Assembly: GCF_019711565.1 (NCBI RefSeq)
Contig: NZ_JAIGNN010000002.1
Location: 620,001 to 684,000, forward strand
Length of the DNA stretch: 64,000 bases
Source: Qipengyuania proteolytica
GTDB lineage: Bacteria; Pseudomonadota; Alphaproteobacteria; Sphingomonadales; Sphingomonadaceae
Reading direction: 5' to 3'
Positions within the stretch are counted from its first letter, which is position 1. Each line of letters begins with the position of its first letter. The translations under genes and the position numbers were made by a program. Positions 26,730-36,337 of the stretch are shown here, one piece after another. Under the pieces are notes generated by a model. It was not told where the DNA came from. It was given only the letters and a program-made list of their open reading frames with translations, and searched no databases.

Positions 26730-27597
26730 CCATTTCCTAGCGATCGACTGGTCGGGCGCGAAGGGCCCGCGCCAGAAGGGCATCGCGCTCGCACTCGCCC
26801 ATGAGGATGGCGGAGCGCCGATCCTGGTCGAGCGCGGCAACGCATGGAGCCGCGAGGACGTGCTGGCGATCCTGCTCGAGGACCTGCCGGAAAACACGCT
26901 GGTGGGCATGGATCTCGGCATCGCCCTGCCCTTCGCCGATGCCGGTGCCTTCTTTCCGGGTTGGGAGGACAGCCCGGCCGATGCCCGCTCGCTCTGGTCG
27001 CTGATCGACGATTTGTGCGAGCAAGACCCGCACCTCGAATGCGGCACCTTTCTCGCCCACCCGGAGGTTTCTCGCTACTTCCGCCACTCGCGCGACCACG
27101 TCGGCGACCGCTTCCTGTTGCCAGGCGCCCCGACCCGGGAAGGCCGATTTCGCGAAGCCGAGCATGCACAGCGCCAGCAGGGGGTGCGCCCGGTCAGCAA
27201 TTTCAACCTCGTCGGCGCGGCGCAGGTCGGCAAGTCGAGCCTGACAGGCATGCGCATGCTCAGCCGGTTGGGCGACCATGTCTCGGTCTGGCCCATCGAC
27301 CCCTTGCCTGAAAGCGGTCCGGTGCTGGTCGAAATCTACACCTCCATCGCCGCACGGGTGGCCGGCTCCGCCGGGGCGAAGACCAAGCTGCGGAACTACG
27401 AGGAATTGAACCGCGCCCTCAGCGCGCTGGGCTCTCCGCCGGTCAGGGGCAGTGGCCCGATCGACGATCACTCGTCCGACGCGCTCGTCAGCGCGGCCTG
27501 GCTGCGCGCGATGGCCCATAAGCCCGCCTACTGGTCGCCTGCCGGCCTATCGCCTGAAATTGCGCGAACGGAGGGCTGGACATTCGGGGCGCTGTGA
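26713..27597 (+). CDS. DUF429-like protein, coupled to rarA
   Basis: 294 residues from a GTG inside the end of rarA (17-bp overlap). The N-terminal HFLAIDWSGAKGP and the internal VGMDLGIALPF and SDALVSAAWLRA give an RNase H-like fold with spaced acidic residues, as in DUF429 proteins predicted to be nucleases. The activity is unproven. Coupling to rarA hints at a role in DNA or RNA processing, but this is inference. Followed by a GC-rich hairpin (27618-27633) and tRNA-Thr. Confidence 0.65.
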   Translation: MTRKFSHFLAIDWSGAKGPRQKGIALALAHEDGGAPILVERGNAWSREDVLAILLEDLPENTLVGMDLGIALPFADAGAFFPGWEDSPADARSLWSLIDDLCEQDPHLECGTFLAHPEVSRYFRHSRDHVGDRFLLPGAPTREGRFREAEHAQRQQGVRPVSNFNLVGAAQVGKSSLTGMRMLSRLGDHVSVWPIDPLPESGPVLVEIYTSIAARVAGSAGAKTKLRNYEELNRALSALGSPPVRGSGPIDDHSSDALVSAAWLRAMAHKPAYWSPAGLSPEIARTEGWTFGAL

Positions 27598-27654
27598 ACC
27601 AAATGCCCGCCTCGCAATCGCCTCGAGAGGCGAGGCGGCAGGACGGGAAAATAC

Positions 27655-27730
27655 GCCGGTTTAGCTCAGTTGGTAGAGCAGTTGATTTGTAATCATCAGG
27701 CCAGGGGTTCGAATCCTCTAACCGGCACCA
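27655..27730 (+). tRNA. tRNA-Thr (anticodon TGT)
   Basis: 76 nt with encoded CCA. Acceptor GCCGGTT pairs with AACCGGC, D arm GCTCAGTTGGTAGAGC, anticodon loop TTTGTAA with anticodon TGT, T arm GGGTTCGAATCCT. The anticodon stem GTTGA/TCATC contains one T-T mismatch, a tolerated feature that I believe occurs in other alphaproteobacteria. Confidence 0.96.
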
Positions 27731-27733
27731 TCC

Positions 27734-28006
27734 CTAGTCCTCGCCGTCCTGCAGCTCGCTCGCGATCATGAGGTCCATGAAGTTGCGCGCCGCCTCGCGC
27801 TCCTCTTCGGTCTTGAACGCGACGTCGAGGTCGGGCGCGGCTCCCAGCATGAACAGCAGCGACCAGAGCGCGAAACGCTTGCCGGGATCCTTCTCGAGGC
27901 CGAGGTCGACGAGGCATCGCTCCTTGCCCGCCTCCAGCGCCGCCGGGGTCATCTGCGAAGGATCGTCGGTACCGAAATACCGGCGCAGGAGGTCGTCGAG
28001 TTGCAT
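27734..28006 (-). CDS. Small conserved hypothetical protein
   Basis: 90 residues starting MQLDDLLRRYFGTDD; a possible start at 28030 adds eight residues. Mostly alpha-helical and soluble, with LEKDPGKRFALWSLLFMLGAAPDLDVAFK in the middle and an acidic C terminus. I recall similar small proteins in related sphingomonads but know no function. It lies between tRNA-Thr and the LOV gene, pointing away from the latter. Confidence 0.6.
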   Translation of the reverse strand: MQLDDLLRRYFGTDDPSQMTPAALEAGKERCLVDLGLEKDPGKRFALWSLLFMLGAAPDLDVAFKTEEEREAARNFMDLMIASELQDGED

Positions 28007-28097
28007 GGCGCGGCGGTAGCCCTGTCGCACTCACTTGCCAAGCGCGCCAACTGCGCCGCAGGACAGGCCTGAAGCTTTGCGATAAAGGACGCCATTC

Positions 28098-28640
28098 ATG
28101 ACTGCCTATTTCCTCGACTCGGAGCTTCCGACCGGCCTCAAGGGCATTTTCGAACGCAGCGGCGTGTCGCTTTCGATTGCCGACTACGAGGCCGAGGACT
28201 GTCCCCTGATCGGGGTAAACCAGGCCTTCTGCGACACCAGCGGTTACGCGCCCGAAGAGGTGTTGGGGCGTAACTGTCGGTTCCTCCAGCCCAACAACGA
28301 TGCCGGGCCCGTGCGCGAGCGGATGCGCCACTTCCTTGCCGACCCCGACACCACCGACGAACGCTTCATCGTGCCCAATGTGACACGCGACGGGCGCCCC
28401 TTTCTCAACCTCGTCTACCTCGCCAAGCTGGCGCAGTCGGGAACCGTCCGCCTGGTCCTCGGCGCGCAATTCGCAATCGATCCGGGCAAGACCAGGGATC
28501 CCGACCTCTACGACCGGGCGCTGGCCGAAGATCTCAGGCAGCTCAACCTGTTGACGCGGGACGATTCTTGGGCTGTTCTAGGCAGTGTGGAGGCGCTAGC
28601 GTCCAGCCAGGCGTTGCTCGCCAGGGCATTGCTGGATTGA
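28098..28640 (+). CDS. Short LOV (PAS) blue-light photoreceptor protein
   Basis: 180 residues. The LOV signature GRNCRFLQ (57-64) carries the photoactive Cys60 that forms the flavin adduct. ADYEAEDCPLIGVNQAF before it and DGRPFLNLVYLAKL after it complete the domain (about 20-130). The C-terminal part (135-180) is helical without an output domain, as in short LOV proteins. An AAAGGAC ribosome site precedes the ATG. Only 20 bp separate it from the CheB/CheR kinase gene, so light or redox input to that kinase is likely but unproven. Confidence 0.9.
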   Translation: MTAYFLDSELPTGLKGIFERSGVSLSIADYEAEDCPLIGVNQAFCDTSGYAPEEVLGRNCRFLQPNNDAGPVRERMRHFLADPDTTDERFIVPNVTRDGRPFLNLVYLAKLAQSGTVRLVLGAQFAIDPGKTRDPDLYDRALAEDLRQLNLLTRDDSWAVLGSVEALASSQALLARALLD

Positions 28641-28660
28641 GAGGGGGAACCAGGGTCGCC

Positions 28661-31600
28661 ATGGCACAGGACGTGGATGGATTTCCCATCGTCGGCGTGG
28701 GCGCGTCTGCGGGCGGCCTCGAAGCCCTGCGCGAGATGTTCAGCAACTTCGACGGCGCTCCGGGCATGGCCTTCGTGGTCGTCCAGCATCTCGATCCCAC
28801 CCATGAATCGCTGATGGCCCAACTGCTGGAACGCTATACCTCGATGTCGGTGAAGCAGGCCGAAGGCGGCGAAGCGCTCGAGCCCGATCACATCTACGTG
28901 ATCCCGCCGGGTCATGGCCTGGCGCTCGAGCGCGGGGTTCTTTCGCTGACCGAATTCACCGATCCGCGCGGGATGCGCCGCCCGATCGACGACTTTTTCG
29001 AAAGCCTCGCCGAGGATGTGGGCGATCACGCGGCCTGCGTGATCCTCTCGGGCACCGGCGGGGACGGCAGCCGCGGCCTGCGCGCGATCAAGGAGCATGC
29101 CGGCGTCTGCGTGGTGCAGGATCCCGAAACCGCAGCTTACGACGGCATGCCCACCTCGGCGATATCGACCGGACTGGTCGACATGGTGCGCGAGCCCGGC
29201 GACATCGTCAGTACGCTGGTGTCCTATTTCGATCGCGGGGACCAGGTCAGCACGGCAATCGACCGCGAAACCGACATCACCGATCTCATCGACAGCCTAT
29301 GCGAGGTCTTGCGCGACGCCGTCGGGCACGATTTCTCGCGCTACAAGCGCAGCACGCTGAACCGCCGTATCGCCCGGCGCATGCAGGTGCTTGGTATCGA
29401 CGAGGGGCCGGAATACCTCGCGCGGTTGCGTGCGGACATGGGCGAGTGCGACGCGCTGTTTCGCGACCTTCTTATCAACGTCACGCGCTTCTTCCGCGAC
29501 ACCGAACATTTCGACAATCTGCGCGAGCAGGTGATCGACCCGCTCGTCTCGCGCGCCCGGACGGGAGAGGAAATCCGGGTCTGGGTACCCGGCTGCTCGA
29601 GCGGGGAAGAGGCCTATTCGATCGCGATGATGCTGGCCGCAGCAGCCAAGCGGTTCGGCAATGCACCCTATTTCCAGGTGTTCGCCACCGATATCGACGA
29701 CCGGATGCTCGATATCGCCCGTTCCGCGACCTATCCGATCGCCGCGATGAACGACATTCCCGCCCCCTACCGCGACGAGTTCGTGGTCGGCGGGCTCGAG
29801 CGGTTCACCATCGCACCCAAGATCCGCGACATGGTGCGTTTCGGCGTGCACAATCTCGTGCGCGATCCGCCCTATTCGAAGATCGACCTCATTTCGTGCC
29901 GCAACGTCCTGATCTATTTCGACGACAGCCTGCAGAAACTGGTCATCCCGCTGTTCCACTTCGCCCTACGAGACGGTGGCTTCCTCCTGCTGGGTTCCTC
30001 CGAGACGATCGGGCGGCACGACGATCTGTTCGAGGCGATAGACCAGTCAGCGCGCATCTTCCGGCGCAAGCATGCCAAGGGGAATTATTCGCTCAAATTG
30101 TCGGCCGACATGGGGCAGTCGCTGCGCCGTCGCCGCAATGAAGAGGACCGGCTGGACCTGCCGCGCAGCGCGCCCGGCAGCGATGTCCGCGCGCTGCAAA
30201 CCATTGCGGAACGCTACGCGCCGGTCTGCCTCTTGCTCGACGGCGAAGGGATGCTGCTGGAACGCTGGGGCTCCGCGAGCCGCTACCTCGAATTCCCCGA
30301 CCGGCTGGAACGCAGCATCCATGTGCCCACGCTCGCACGACCGGGCCTGCGCGAAGTCATCGGACCTCTCCTCCGCAAGGTGGGAAAGAACCGCCAGCGG
30401 GCTGGGGTCAAGGACATCGAAATCCTTACCGATTTCGGCAAGTTGCGCGCACGCGTAGTCTGCGAATTGATCGACGACGCGGCGTTTCTGATCGTGATCG
30501 AGGAAACCGGCAGCCTCGAGCCGCACGAGGTGGATTTCGAGGAATTCGACGTCGAACTCGGCCAGACCGAATTCCTCGAGCAGGAATTGCGCACCACGCG
30601 CGAACGCCTGCGCTCGACGGTCGAGGAGCTCGAAACGACGAATGAGGAGCTCAAGAGCTCCAACGAAGAAATGATGTCGATGAACGAGGAGCTCCAGTCG
30701 ACCAACGAGGAGCTGACGACGGTCAACGACGAGCTAAAGACCAAGGTCGACCAGCTCACCGTGGCGAACTCCGATCTCAAGAACTTTTTCGATAGCACGC
30801 AGCTGCCGGTTCTCGTGGTCGACGCGGCGCTCAACCTGCGCAGTTTCACCGAAGCCGCGACGACCCTGTTCCCGATCGACGACCACGCGGTGGGCAAACC
30901 GCTCGCCGCCCTGCCTTCCAAGGTAGATCTGCGCACGCTGACGGATATCGTGCGCCGCGCCGCGGTCGATGGCGTCATGAGCGAAACCAGCCTCCACATC
31001 GACGAGCTGGGGGCGGAATTCATCCTGCGCGTGATCCCCTATCGCCTGCTCGACGGCGCGGTGGACGGCGCCACGCTGGTCTTCACCGACGTGACCGAAG
31101 CCCTCTCGCTCGAACGCAATCTGCGCGAGGAACGCGAACGCCTGCGCCTGGCGCTCGAGGTCGCGCGGATCGGCATCTGGGAATACGAGCCGTCGACCGA
31201 CCGGACCGTGCTCGACGAGACCGAGCGCGAGCTGCTCAACATTGCGGAGGACGATCCCGGCGAGACGCTCGAGCCGATCCTTGCATCCATGCCCGCAGAG
31301 GATCGCGACAGGGTCAACAAGGCTCTCCGCATGGCGCTCGAAGGTGGCAGCGATTTTCAGGAGACCTTCCGCATTCCGCTCGGCAATGGCGAGATGCGCT
31401 GGCTCCACGGCCTCGGCAAACTCATCGATTTGGGCCATTCCCGCAAATTCATCGGGGTTACCTTCGATGTATCGGCTGAACGCCAGATGCTCGCCCAGCG
31501 CGAATTGATGATCCGCGAGATGAACCACCGGGTGAAGAACCTCTTCTCGGTGATCGCGGCCATGGTCACGATCGCCTCGCGCGAGACCGACGACGTGAAA

Positions 31601-32071
31601 GGCTTTGCGGAAAGCCTCAGGAGCCGGATCCACGCACTCGGCCGCTCGCACGCACTTACCAACCAGATCGGTGAGCAGGAGCCGCGCTCGGTCAGCATCG
31701 AGGATCTTATCGACACGGTGCTCAGGCCCAATCTGAGCGAGCAGCGCGTCGATAAATCCGGTGATCCGCTGATGATCGAAAGCGAGAAGATCACGTCGCT
31801 CGCGCTGATCCTGCACGAATGGGCGACCAACTCGAGCAAGTATGGCGCGCTTGCGGTTCGCGATGGCAGGATATCCATCGCCTGGTCCGAGGACGGCGAG
31901 GACATCGCGCTGGTCTGGAGCGAAACCGGCCAGGCGGAACAGACCGGCGCTGCGGCTTCACCTGGCTTCGGCACGAAACTGGTCGAGACCGCCGCCCGCC
32001 AGCTTCAGGGTGCGGCGACCGGGACGCAAGTGGAAGGCGGATATCGGCGAGAGCTCCGCTTCAGCCGATAG
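28661..32071 (+). CDS. CheB-CheR-PAS-HWE-type hybrid sensor histidine kinase
   Basis: 1136 residues. CheB methylesterase-like domain 8-190 with Ser16 (GASAGG), His43 (VVQHLDPTHE) and Asp135 (SGTGGDG). CheR methyltransferase-like domain about 206-475 with the SAM loop VPGCSSGEEAYS. A long coiled coil at about 635-710 is built of NEEL heptads. Two PAS domains lie at about 705-815 and 825-940. The HisKA_2/HWE-type kinase has His956 (REMNHRVKNLFSV) and ATP-binding elements LHEWATNSSKYGAL (1051-1064) and GFGTKLVE. This layout is known in alphaproteobacteria and may not act in chemotaxis; no che genes are nearby. Start ATG 28661 follows GAGGGGGA. Confidence 0.93.
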   Translation: MAQDVDGFPIVGVGASAGGLEALREMFSNFDGAPGMAFVVVQHLDPTHESLMAQLLERYTSMSVKQAEGGEALEPDHIYVIPPGHGLALERGVLSLTEFTDPRGMRRPIDDFFESLAEDVGDHAACVILSGTGGDGSRGLRAIKEHAGVCVVQDPETAAYDGMPTSAISTGLVDMVREPGDIVSTLVSYFDRGDQVSTAIDRETDITDLIDSLCEVLRDAVGHDFSRYKRSTLNRRIARRMQVLGIDEGPEYLARLRADMGECDALFRDLLINVTRFFRDTEHFDNLREQVIDPLVSRARTGEEIRVWVPGCSSGEEAYSIAMMLAAAAKRFGNAPYFQVFATDIDDRMLDIARSATYPIAAMNDIPAPYRDEFVVGGLERFTIAPKIRDMVRFGVHNLVRDPPYSKIDLISCRNVLIYFDDSLQKLVIPLFHFALRDGGFLLLGSSETIGRHDDLFEAIDQSARIFRRKHAKGNYSLKLSADMGQSLRRRRNEEDRLDLPRSAPGSDVRALQTIAERYAPVCLLLDGEGMLLERWGSASRYLEFPDRLERSIHVPTLARPGLREVIGPLLRKVGKNRQRAGVKDIEILTDFGKLRARVVCELIDDAAFLIVIEETGSLEPHEVDFEEFDVELGQTEFLEQELRTTRERLRSTVEELETTNEELKSSNEEMMSMNEELQSTNEELTTVNDELKTKVDQLTVANSDLKNFFDSTQLPVLVVDAALNLRSFTEAATTLFPIDDHAVGKPLAALPSKVDLRTLTDIVRRAAVDGVMSETSLHIDELGAEFILRVIPYRLLDGAVDGATLVFTDVTEALSLERNLREERERLRLALEVARIGIWEYEPSTDRTVLDETERELLNIAEDDPGETLEPILASMPAEDRDRVNKALRMALEGGSDFQETFRIPLGNGEMRWLHGLGKLIDLGHSRKFIGVTFDVSAERQMLAQRELMIREMNHRVKNLFSVIAAMVTIASRETDDVKGFAESLRSRIHALGRSHALTNQIGEQEPRSVSIEDLIDTVLRPNLSEQRVDKSGDPLMIESEKITSLALILHEWATNSSKYGALAVRDGRISIAWSEDGEDIALVWSETGQAEQTGAAASPGFGTKLVETAARQLQGAATGTQVEGGYRRELRFSR

Positions 32072-32092
32072 AATCGAGGAAAACGGGTCGCT

Positions 32093-32446
32093 TCAGCGAA
32101 GGGAGAGAGCCGCCTCGAGCGAGCGCGCAACGTCCTTTTGCGATACCGGCTTCCCAAGCGTCGGGCATGCGGGAAACTCTTCGCGCAACTCGCCGTGAGT
32201 GAGATTGGCGCTGATGAACACGATCGGCGCGCCCTCCTCCTTCAGCCTGCGGGCGAGCGGCCAGACCGGTTCGCCCGCGACATCGATATCGAGCAGGGCG
32301 ACGTCGGGCGGCCCCAGTTCCAGCGCATCCAGCGCGGACTTGAGCGTCGTCGATTCCGAATGAAGATTGTAGCCGAGGTCTTCGACCGTGTGGACGAGAT
32401 CCAGCAGAACGAGCGCTTCGTCGTCCACGATCATCACTTTTTGCAC
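32093..32446 (-). CDS. Single-domain response regulator receiver
   Basis: 117 residues from a GTG at 32446 (MQKVMIVDDEALV). Receiver domain with the acidic pocket DDE, phosphoacceptor Asp in ALLDIDVAGEPV, conserved Ser in VFISAN and Lys in LGKPVS. No output domain. It converges with the kinase gene 21 bp away and is the likely phosphorylation target; a frame extension to 32518 has no domain match. Confidence 0.9.
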   Translation of the reverse strand: MQKVMIVDDEALVLLDLVHTVEDLGYNLHSESTTLKSALDALELGPPDVALLDIDVAGEPVWPLARRLKEEGAPIVFISANLTHGELREEFPACPTLGKPVSQKDVARSLEAALSLR

Positions 32447-32559
32447 GCGCGGGAATCCCCGTAGTTCAGTTTTCTTCAGCGCGTGTAACGTAGTTGGTAT
32501 GCTTCGAGTTCCCGGCACTAGGGCGAATTACCCATGAGCGGGCAGTCTGGCGCGGCGGG

Positions 32560-32592
32560 GATGAAAGGCGGCCGGACACTCACCGGCCGCCT
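32560..32592 (-). terminator. Rho-independent terminator after the secreted nuclease gene
   Basis: Perfect 10-bp stem CCGGCCGCCT / AGGCGGCCGG around a 7-nt loop, then TTTCAT on the minus strand, 7 bp downstream of the nuclease stop codon. Confidence 0.65.
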
Positions 32593-32599
32593 CCTGGCA

Positions 32600-35500
32600 T
32601 CACACGAAGTTGAGCCCGTTGGCCGTGTGCAGCGGTTCGACCTGCTGCAGCGCCCAGGCGAACCCGTCCGCCCCGAGCTCTTGTGCCATCGCGAACGGCG
32701 CATAGGCCCGCTCGAAAGCGGGCATCCCCGTCTCGAAAACCGTGGCCGCTTCCACGGCGCCCGCCTGAGCGCCCAGCACTGTGCCGATCAGCTGCCCATC
32801 GGCATAGATCTGCGTGTCGGCCCCAGCTTGGACGAAGTCGATTGTCCGCCCCGCGCTATCGGCGATGAGGATGGTGTCCGGTCCGGAGCCGCGGCCGGTG
32901 AAGTCCGCGATCACGTCGGCGTCGGCTGCGCCGCCATCGGCGTGGAGGATGAAGGTGTCCGGACCGCGTCCGCCGATCAGCAGGTCCATGCCGCTGCCGC
33001 CATCGAGCAGGTCGGCCCCGTTCCCGCCGTCGAGCACATCGTCGCCCGCGCCGCCGAACAGGTCGTCCATGCCGTTGTTGCCGAACAGGACGTCATCGTC
33101 GCCGAAGCCGAACAGCGCATCGCGGCCGTTACCCCCGGACAGGCGATCGCGACCGTCATTGCCCAGTAGCAGGTCGTCGCCATTGCCGCCCGCGATGGTT
33201 TGAACGCCGATGTTGAAACGGGCGAGCACCGGATCGTGGTCGGACACATCGGACGCGGTGGTGACGTTGCGATGCACCACGTCGACCGCCGCCCCGTCGA
33301 GCAGCGATCCGCTCGCGAGAATATGGTCGATCATCTGTGCATTGCCCTCGAACATGGTGCTGAACCGTTCGCTGGCCTCCAGCAGATAGGCCAGGTTCCC
33401 CAGCACCACGTCGTTCCCGCCGCTGACCGCGCCGCCGGCATAGTCGAGTTCGCCGGTCAGGATCTGCAACGGCTCCTCGAAATGGAAGTCGTTGAAGTCG
33501 CCCGCCACCACTACGTTCGCATCGGGATCGGCAGCGAGCAGCTGGTCGACATAGGCGTTCACTGCCGCTGCCTGCGCGGCGCGCTGGAGAGCGCCCGCCT
33601 GGAGCGGCGGCTGGTCGGCGGTGAAGGTCGTGTCGGAACCGATCATCGAAGTGAAGTGGTTGCCGATGACGGTCACGTCCTCGCCGTTGAAATGGAAGGT
33701 CGCGACCAGCGGCGTACGGGCGAAGGCGCCGTCGTCGATAGTCGATACGGATGCCGGATCGAGCTCCACGCGGTCCTCGCGGTAGAGGAAGGCGACACGG
33801 ATGTTGCCGCCCGGCTGGCCGCCGGTCTGGCCATCGAGCACGAAGGGATTGTCGACTACGGTGTAGACCACCCCGGTCTGGGCGTAGATCGAATCCGCCA
33901 GCGCCTGCAGGGTCATGCTGGCGCTGACCGTCCCGTCATTGGCGGAACCGCTGTCGTCCTGGATTTCTTCCAGCACGACGATGTCCGGCGCGTTCATTGC
34001 CACGCCGATGTCGTAGGCGATCGCATCGAAACGGCCGTCCGCCACATCCGTGTCGCCATCAGCCTCGTTGATGTCGAGATTGAGCACGTTGTAGGTCGCA
34101 ATGGTCAGCTGGTTCGCCGCGCCGGTCAGGATCGAGGTTTCCGGTGCGATGGTGCTGTCCTGCGCCACGGTCACCGCCGTCGTCGGACGCAGTTCGAAAT
34201 TGCCGAAGCTGTAGTCGATCACGCCGGTGACGTTATCCAGCACCGCGCCGGGGCGCACGGACGGGGTATCGAAGGTGACGCCGTTCAACGTGTAGCCGCC
34301 ATCGATCTGGATGCGTTCGGGATTGAAGTCCGAACCCGCGCCGCTGTCGAAGAAGCCGAGCCCGCCGGCACCGCCGTCGATCACGACCAGCCCGTCCTCG
34401 CTGACATTGGTCGCGGTAAGCGAACCGGCGCCGTCGCTGGCGACGGTCCACAGCTCGCCGAAATTGTTGGTGCTGCCGACCGCGACGGGGTTCTGGACCG
34501 TGACCAGCATGCCTTCGAGGCTTTCCCAGAAGTCGATGCCGTCGTTCTCGGGATCGTAGATGGCGAGCTGGTCGTCGTCGATGATCTCGGTCGGCGGGGC
34601 GATGCCGTCGGGTCCGATCAGCACCGCCTGTGGCAGCGCATTGCCACTGCTTTCGACGGTCACCGTCACATTGGTCAGCTCGGTGGTCGTCAGGTTGCGA
34701 TCGTCGCCGCCGGGCAGGAATTCCTCGACGAGGCCGCTGACCGTCACGGCATCGCCGGCGACCACGCTTGGGGCCGAGCCGGTGAAGACGAAGATCGCGT
34801 CCGAAGTCCGCGCATTGCCGTCGCCGTCCGCGTCCTGGAGGTAGAAGCCGTTCGGCCCGACCGCCGTCACGATGCCGGTGGTGGTCACCGAATTGCCGAC
34901 ATAGATCGACTGGTGGCCCTCGCCCTGGATTTGACCGATCTCGAGGTCGAGCGGATCGTCGTTGACGATCGTGCCGCTGGCTGTCGCATCGCGGATGTCG
35001 GCCCCGCCGGCAGGGTTGGAGAGTTCGACTAGGAAGAACTCGGTCGGCTCGGGCAAGGTGTCGCCGGCGATCTGCAGCGTGATCTGGGCGGTGGTCTGCC
35101 CGTCGGCGAAGACCACCGTGCCGGACAGCGCGCCGGCGAAATCGGCCGCGTCGGCCGATTGCGGCGCGTTGCCGAGAACCACGGTGTAGTCGACGCTGAC
35201 GCTGCCTTCGCTGCCGCCGGTGCGGCGCACGGTGAAGGTCAGTTCGGTGACGCCGCTATCGCCTTCGTTCGCCGCGGCATCGCCAATGTAGAAGCTGCCG
35301 TTGGGATTCGGCGGCACGAAGTCCTGCCCGCCGTTGACGCCGCCGAAGCTGTCGCCCACCGGACCGACCCAAGTGAAATCCTCGTAGCTCGATCCGCTGC
35401 CGACCAGCTGGAGCGACAGGCCGATCGGGCTGCCAGGTTCGCTGACGCCTACGTCGATGCTGGTCATGCCCGCTGCCGGGCCGCTCGTCGCGAGCATCTC

Positions 35501-36337
35501 GCCTTCGTAGGACAGGAACTGCACGACATTGCCGCCGGCATCGACCAGCGCGAACCCGTCGGGCGCGCCGTTCTGCAGGCCGGAAGCGGCGAAGCTGAGC
35601 GTGCCGAAGCCGTCGTCCTGGTCGGCGATGATGCCCGAAAGTGCGATCGTGCCGTACACGCCGCCGCCATTGCCGTTGTAGAGGACGATGCTCCAGCCGG
35701 TCAGGTCGGTGCCCGCAGTGCCGGCAAGCTCGATCGCCTCACCAACGTCGCCGCCGGCATTGTCGTAGTGGAATTCGTTGAAGAATACATTCGTCGCCGC
35801 GGGCGGAGGGGGCGGCGGCGGAGGCGGGGGTGGAGGAGGCGGCGGCGCACCACCGATCGTCTGGCCGGTATTCACCGCGCCCGACGTGCCCGCCTGCTCG
35901 CTGGCCCAGGTAAAGTCCCCATAGGTCGAGCCGCTACCGGTCAGCTGCAGCGAGTGCCCGATCGGCGTCGTCCCGCTCTCGGCCACGCCGATGTCGGTGC
36001 TCGTCAGCCCATTGGCTGCACCATCCGTGGCGGTGAAACTACCTTCGTAGGACAGGAACATCACGACAATGCCGGCGGGATCGACCAGCGCGAAGCCGTC
36101 CGGCGCGCCGTTCTGCAAGCCGTTGCTGGGCAAGGTCACGGTGGTGAAGGTGTCGCTGCCGGACAGCGCTATGCTGTCGTACACGGCGCCGTTCGATCCG
36201 TTGTAGAGCAGGACCGTCCAGCCGCTCAGGTCGACGCCGTCGACATTGGCGATCTCGATGAACTCGCCCGTGTCGGGCCCGGCATTGTCGTAGTGTATCT
36301 CGTTGAAAAAGACGCGCGAAGTGGCAACGGCGACCAT
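32600..36337 (-). CDS. Large secreted RTX nuclease (ExeM/EEP type)
   Basis: 1245 residues. Two copies of an N-terminal lamin-tail-like module (about 5-150 and 184-340; both contain NEIHYDNAG or NEFHYDNAG and GLQNGAPDGFALVD) are joined by a run of 15 prolines. Then a Calx-beta domain (about 355-450), an OB-like region, and an endonuclease/exonuclease/phosphatase domain from about 745 (TIATYNVLNLD; VVLEEIQDD; GDFNDFHFE; SDHDPVLARF). RTX calcium repeats GGNGDDLL-type follow at about 1047-1112. No Sec signal; RTX repeats and C terminus suggest type I secretion. Resembles extracellular DNases such as ExeM. GAGGGG precedes the start. Transporter genes are not in this window. Confidence 0.88.
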   Translation of the reverse strand: MVAVATSRVFFNEIHYDNAGPDTGEFIEIANVDGVDLSGWTVLLYNGSNGAVYDSIALSGSDTFTTVTLPSNGLQNGAPDGFALVDPAGIVVMFLSYEGSFTATDGAANGLTSTDIGVAESGTTPIGHSLQLTGSGSTYGDFTWASEQAGTSGAVNTGQTIGGAPPPPPPPPPPPPPPPAATNVFFNEFHYDNAGGDVGEAIELAGTAGTDLTGWSIVLYNGNGGGVYGTIALSGIIADQDDGFGTLSFAASGLQNGAPDGFALVDAGGNVVQFLSYEGEMLATSGPAAGMTSIDVGVSEPGSPIGLSLQLVGSGSSYEDFTWVGPVGDSFGGVNGGQDFVPPNPNGSFYIGDAAANEGDSGVTELTFTVRRTGGSEGSVSVDYTVVLGNAPQSADAADFAGALSGTVVFADGQTTAQITLQIAGDTLPEPTEFFLVELSNPAGGADIRDATASGTIVNDDPLDLEIGQIQGEGHQSIYVGNSVTTTGIVTAVGPNGFYLQDADGDGNARTSDAIFVFTGSAPSVVAGDAVTVSGLVEEFLPGGDDRNLTTTELTNVTVTVESSGNALPQAVLIGPDGIAPPTEIIDDDQLAIYDPENDGIDFWESLEGMLVTVQNPVAVGSTNNFGELWTVASDGAGSLTATNVSEDGLVVIDGGAGGLGFFDSGAGSDFNPERIQIDGGYTLNGVTFDTPSVRPGAVLDNVTGVIDYSFGNFELRPTTAVTVAQDSTIAPETSILTGAANQLTIATYNVLNLDINEADGDTDVADGRFDAIAYDIGVAMNAPDIVVLEEIQDDSGSANDGTVSASMTLQALADSIYAQTGVVYTVVDNPFVLDGQTGGQPGGNIRVAFLYREDRVELDPASVSTIDDGAFARTPLVATFHFNGEDVTVIGNHFTSMIGSDTTFTADQPPLQAGALQRAAQAAAVNAYVDQLLAADPDANVVVAGDFNDFHFEEPLQILTGELDYAGGAVSGGNDVVLGNLAYLLEASERFSTMFEGNAQMIDHILASGSLLDGAAVDVVHRNVTTASDVSDHDPVLARFNIGVQTIAGGNGDDLLLGNDGRDRLSGGNGRDALFGFGDDDVLFGNNGMDDLFGGAGDDVLDGGNGADLLDGGSGMDLLIGGRGPDTFILHADGGAADADVIADFTGRGSGPDTILIADSAGRTIDFVQAGADTQIYADGQLIGTVLGAQAGAVEAATVFETGMPAFERAYAPFAMAQELGADGFAWALQQVEPLHTANGLNFV

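Noticed and set aside
27609-27636. Hairpin GCCTCG ... CGAGGC before tRNA-Thr as terminator
   Set aside because: Good stem but no T-tract; could be chance in GC-rich DNA.
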